Source: Lysobacterales bacterium (lineage in GTDB: Bacteria; Pseudomonadota; Gammaproteobacteria; Xanthomonadales; Xanthomonadaceae). From it: a stretch of DNA of 43,642 nt. The position numbers were made by a program, and so were the translations under genes. The notes under the pieces were generated by a model that saw only the letters and a program-made list of their open reading frames with translations, was not told the origin of the DNA and did no database searches. The stretch is from NCBI GenBank assembly GCA_015655355.1, contig JAATFG010000118.1, positions 1-43,642 on the forward strand, in the 5' to 3' direction. Positions 42,104 to 43,642 of the stretch are shown one piece after another (positions within the stretch are counted from its first letter, which is position 1; the number at the start of each line of letters is the position of its first letter).

Positions 42104-43642
42104 TCAATCCACCGCGACGCTGTGCGCATGCTCGCGCGTGGCGCGGAACTTCACGTCCGGCGCGCGTTCCTCGGCCAGCGACAGATTCACTCGCGTCGGC
42201 GCGAGATAGACCAGCTCGCCGGCCGCGTCGATGGCAAGGTTGTTCGCGTTCTTCTCGCGGAACTCCTCCAGCTTCCTGGCGTTGTCGCAGCTCACCCAAC
42301 GCGCGGTGGCGACGCTGACCGGCTCGAAGATCGCATCCACGCCGTATTCGTCCTTCAACCGGTACGCGACCACGTCGAACTGCAGCATGCCGACCGCGCC
42401 GAGGATCAGGTCGTTCGACAGCAGCGGGCGGAAGAACTGGGTCGCGCCCTCCTCGGACAACTGCGCCAGGCCTTTCTGCAATTGCTTGAGCTTGAGCGGA
42501 TCGCGCAGGCGCGCGCGGCGGAACAGTTCCGGCGCGAAGTTCGGGATGCCGGTGAACGAAACCGCTTCGCCTTCGGTGAAGGTGTCGCCGATCGAAATGG
42601 TGCCGTGGTTGTGGATGCCGATCACGTCGCCGGGGAACGCGTTTTCGGCGATTTCGCGGTCGCTGGCCATGAAGGTCAGCGCGTTCGCCAGCTTCATTTC
42701 CTTGGCCGTGCGCACGTGGAAGGCCTTCATGCCGGCGCTGAACTTGCCGCTGCACACGCGCATGAATGCCACGCGATCGCGGTGCTGCGGGTCCATGTTG
42801 GCCTGGATCTTGAACACGAAGCCACTCAATTTTGCTTCGGTCGCCGCGACTTCGCGCGACGTGGTCGCGTGCGCCTGCGGCATCGGCGCATGTTCGACGA
42901 AGAAATCCAGCAGCGGCTGCACGCCGAAGTTGTTGACCGCCGAGCCGAAGAACACCGGCGTCTGTTCGCCGCGCAGGTATTTTTCGGCGTCGAACGGATG
43001 CGAGGCGCCTTGCACCAGTTCCAGTTCGCCGCGCAGATCGGCAAGCATGTTCGCGCCGATCGCCGCTTCCAGCGCCGGGTCGTCGATGCTGGCGAAGATG
43101 GTCGAATCCTGGCGGGTGAAGTTCTTGCCGGCTTCGTACAGATGCACTTCGCCGGAAATCAGATGTACCACGCCTTTCAGCCGCGAGCCCATGCCGATCG
43201 GCCACGTCACCGGCGCGCACTGGATGCCGAGCACGCGTTCGACTTCGTCGAGCAGTTCGATCGGCTCGCGGCCTTCGCGGTCGAGCTTGTTGATGAAGGT
43301 CATGATCGGCGTGTCGCGCAGGCGGCACACTTCCATCAGCTTGATCGTGCGCTCTTCGACGCCTTTTGCCACGTCGATCACCATCAGCGCGCTGTCCACC
43401 GCGGTGAGCACGCGGTAGGTGTCCTCGCCGAAGTCGGCGTGGCCGGGCGTGTCGAGCAGGTTGACGATCTTGCCTTCGTACGGGAACTGCATCACCGACG
43501 AGGTCACCGAAATGCCGCGTTCCTTTTCCAGCGCCATCCAGTCGGAGGTGGCATGGCGTGCGGCCTTGCGGCCTTTCACCGAGCCGGCCATCTGGATCGC
43601 GCCGCCGAACAGCAGCAGCTTTTCGGTCAGCGTGGTCTTGCC
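42104..43642 (-). CDS. prfC: Peptide chain release factor 3 (5' end outside window)
   Basis: GTPase that recycles RF1/RF2 after translation termination. The window holds 512 residues plus the stop. The frame is open to the window edge, beginning with the end of the P loop ([17 protein letters not shown]), so about 20 N-terminal residues are missing and the internal ATG at 43591 is not the start. Visible features: [21 protein letters not shown] (switch I), [16 protein letters not shown] (G3), [23 protein letters not shown] (G4), [19 protein letters not shown] and [21 protein letters not shown] (RF3 domain II-III). The C-terminal [29 protein letters not shown] is typical. Transcribed towards hlyIII. 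Confidence 0.97.
   Translation of the reverse strand, partial: GKTTLTEKLLLFGGAIQMAGSVKGRKAARHATSDWMALEKERGISVTSSVMQFPYEGKIVNLLDTPGHADFGEDTYRVLTAVDSALMVIDVAKGVEERTIKLMEVCRLRDTPIMTFINKLDREGREPIELLDEVERVLGIQCAPVTWPIGMGSRLKGVVHLISGEVHLYEAGKNFTRQDSTIFASIDDPALEAAIGANMLADLRGELELVQGASHPFDAEKYLRGEQTPVFFGSAVNNFGVQPLLDFFVEHAPMPQAHATTSREVAATEAKLSGFVFKIQANMDPQHRDRVAFMRVCSGKFSAGMKAFHVRTAKEMKLANALTFMASDREIAENAFPGDVIGIHNHGTISIGDTFTEGEAVSFTGIPNFAPELFRRARLRDPLKLKQLQKGLAQLSEEGATQFFRPLLSNDLILGAVGMLQFDVVAYRLKDEYGVDAIFEPVSVATARWVSCDNARKLEEFREKNANNLAIDAAGELVYLAPTRVNLSLAEERAPDVKFRATREHAHSVAVD

Noticed and set aside
1..43642. CRISPR array, phage genes, insertion sequence or restriction-modification system
   Set aside because: No regularly spaced repeats, transposase or integrase motifs, or methylase/nuclease gene pairs are present anywhere in the window.

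Overview
This is 43.6 kb of high-GC bacterial chromosome. It is densely packed with housekeeping genes on both strands, and I see no transposase, integrase, phage gene or CRISPR array. The gene content suggests a gammaproteobacterium of the Xanthomonadales/Lysobacterales: an EstA-type GDSL autotransporter, RimK beside an OmpR-type two-component pair, a fused OlsF-like acyltransferase, a CRP/Clp-type site, and an SAH riboswitch in front of ahcY. That placement is inference from gene content and protein style. No phylogenetic marker was compared.

Layout. 1-5.2 kb: two translationally coupled RND efflux permeases of MdtB/MdtC type, the first cut by the window edge. 5.2-8.7 kb: a TrmH-family RNA methyltransferase, a repeat element, then on the minus strand an exported M28 peptidase, mscL and a small membrane protein. 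8.8-11 kb: a tight minus-strand cluster thiS-thiG-trmB-VOC protein. 11.1-16.2 kb (plus strand): GDSL autotransporter, tRNA-Gly(CCC), rimK, a 307-bp non-coding stretch with a possible sRNA or leader, then an OmpR-type regulator and its histidine kinase. 16.15-18.7 kb (minus strand): the activated-methyl-cycle genes metF and ahcY, the latter behind an SAH riboswitch with a visible expression platform. 18.8-24.2 kb (plus strand): ppc, a DUF4105 membrane-anchored protein and a large lipoprotein alpha/beta hydrolase. 24.2-30.3 kb (minus strand): aldo/keto reductase, monoacylglycerol-lipase-like hydrolase, an ABC-F ATPase (Uup), ketopantoate reductase and metK. 30.5-35.3 kb (plus strand): a PlsC-GNAT fusion resembling OlsF, an LpxH-like phosphoesterase, a nitroreductase and a two-lobed retropepsin-like protease. 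35.25-39 kb: dusB, two exported proteins of unknown function, a perfect CRP/Clp-type site and hslO. 39-43.6 kb: mtgA, a polyprenyl-phosphate-type glycosyltransferase and a CBS protein in one overlapping operon, then hlyIII and the 3' part of prfC.

How the genes work together. metF, ahcY and metK cover methyltetrahydrofolate formation, SAH clearance and SAM synthesis. In the ahcY leader, the strand that would complete the aptamer pseudoknot runs directly into a perfect 7-base anti-Shine-Dalgarno sequence, which predicts switching on by SAH. Several pairs deal with the envelope: mtgA with the glycosyltransferase, the OlsF-like enzyme with the LpxH-like phosphatase, and DUF4105 with the lipoprotein hydrolase. 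Gene packing is extreme. Two convergent pairs overlap in their coding 3' ends, and five same-strand pairs overlap. The least explained parts are the rimK/regulator intergenic region, the low-complexity insertion in the second RND pump, and the DUF4105/lipoprotein pair.
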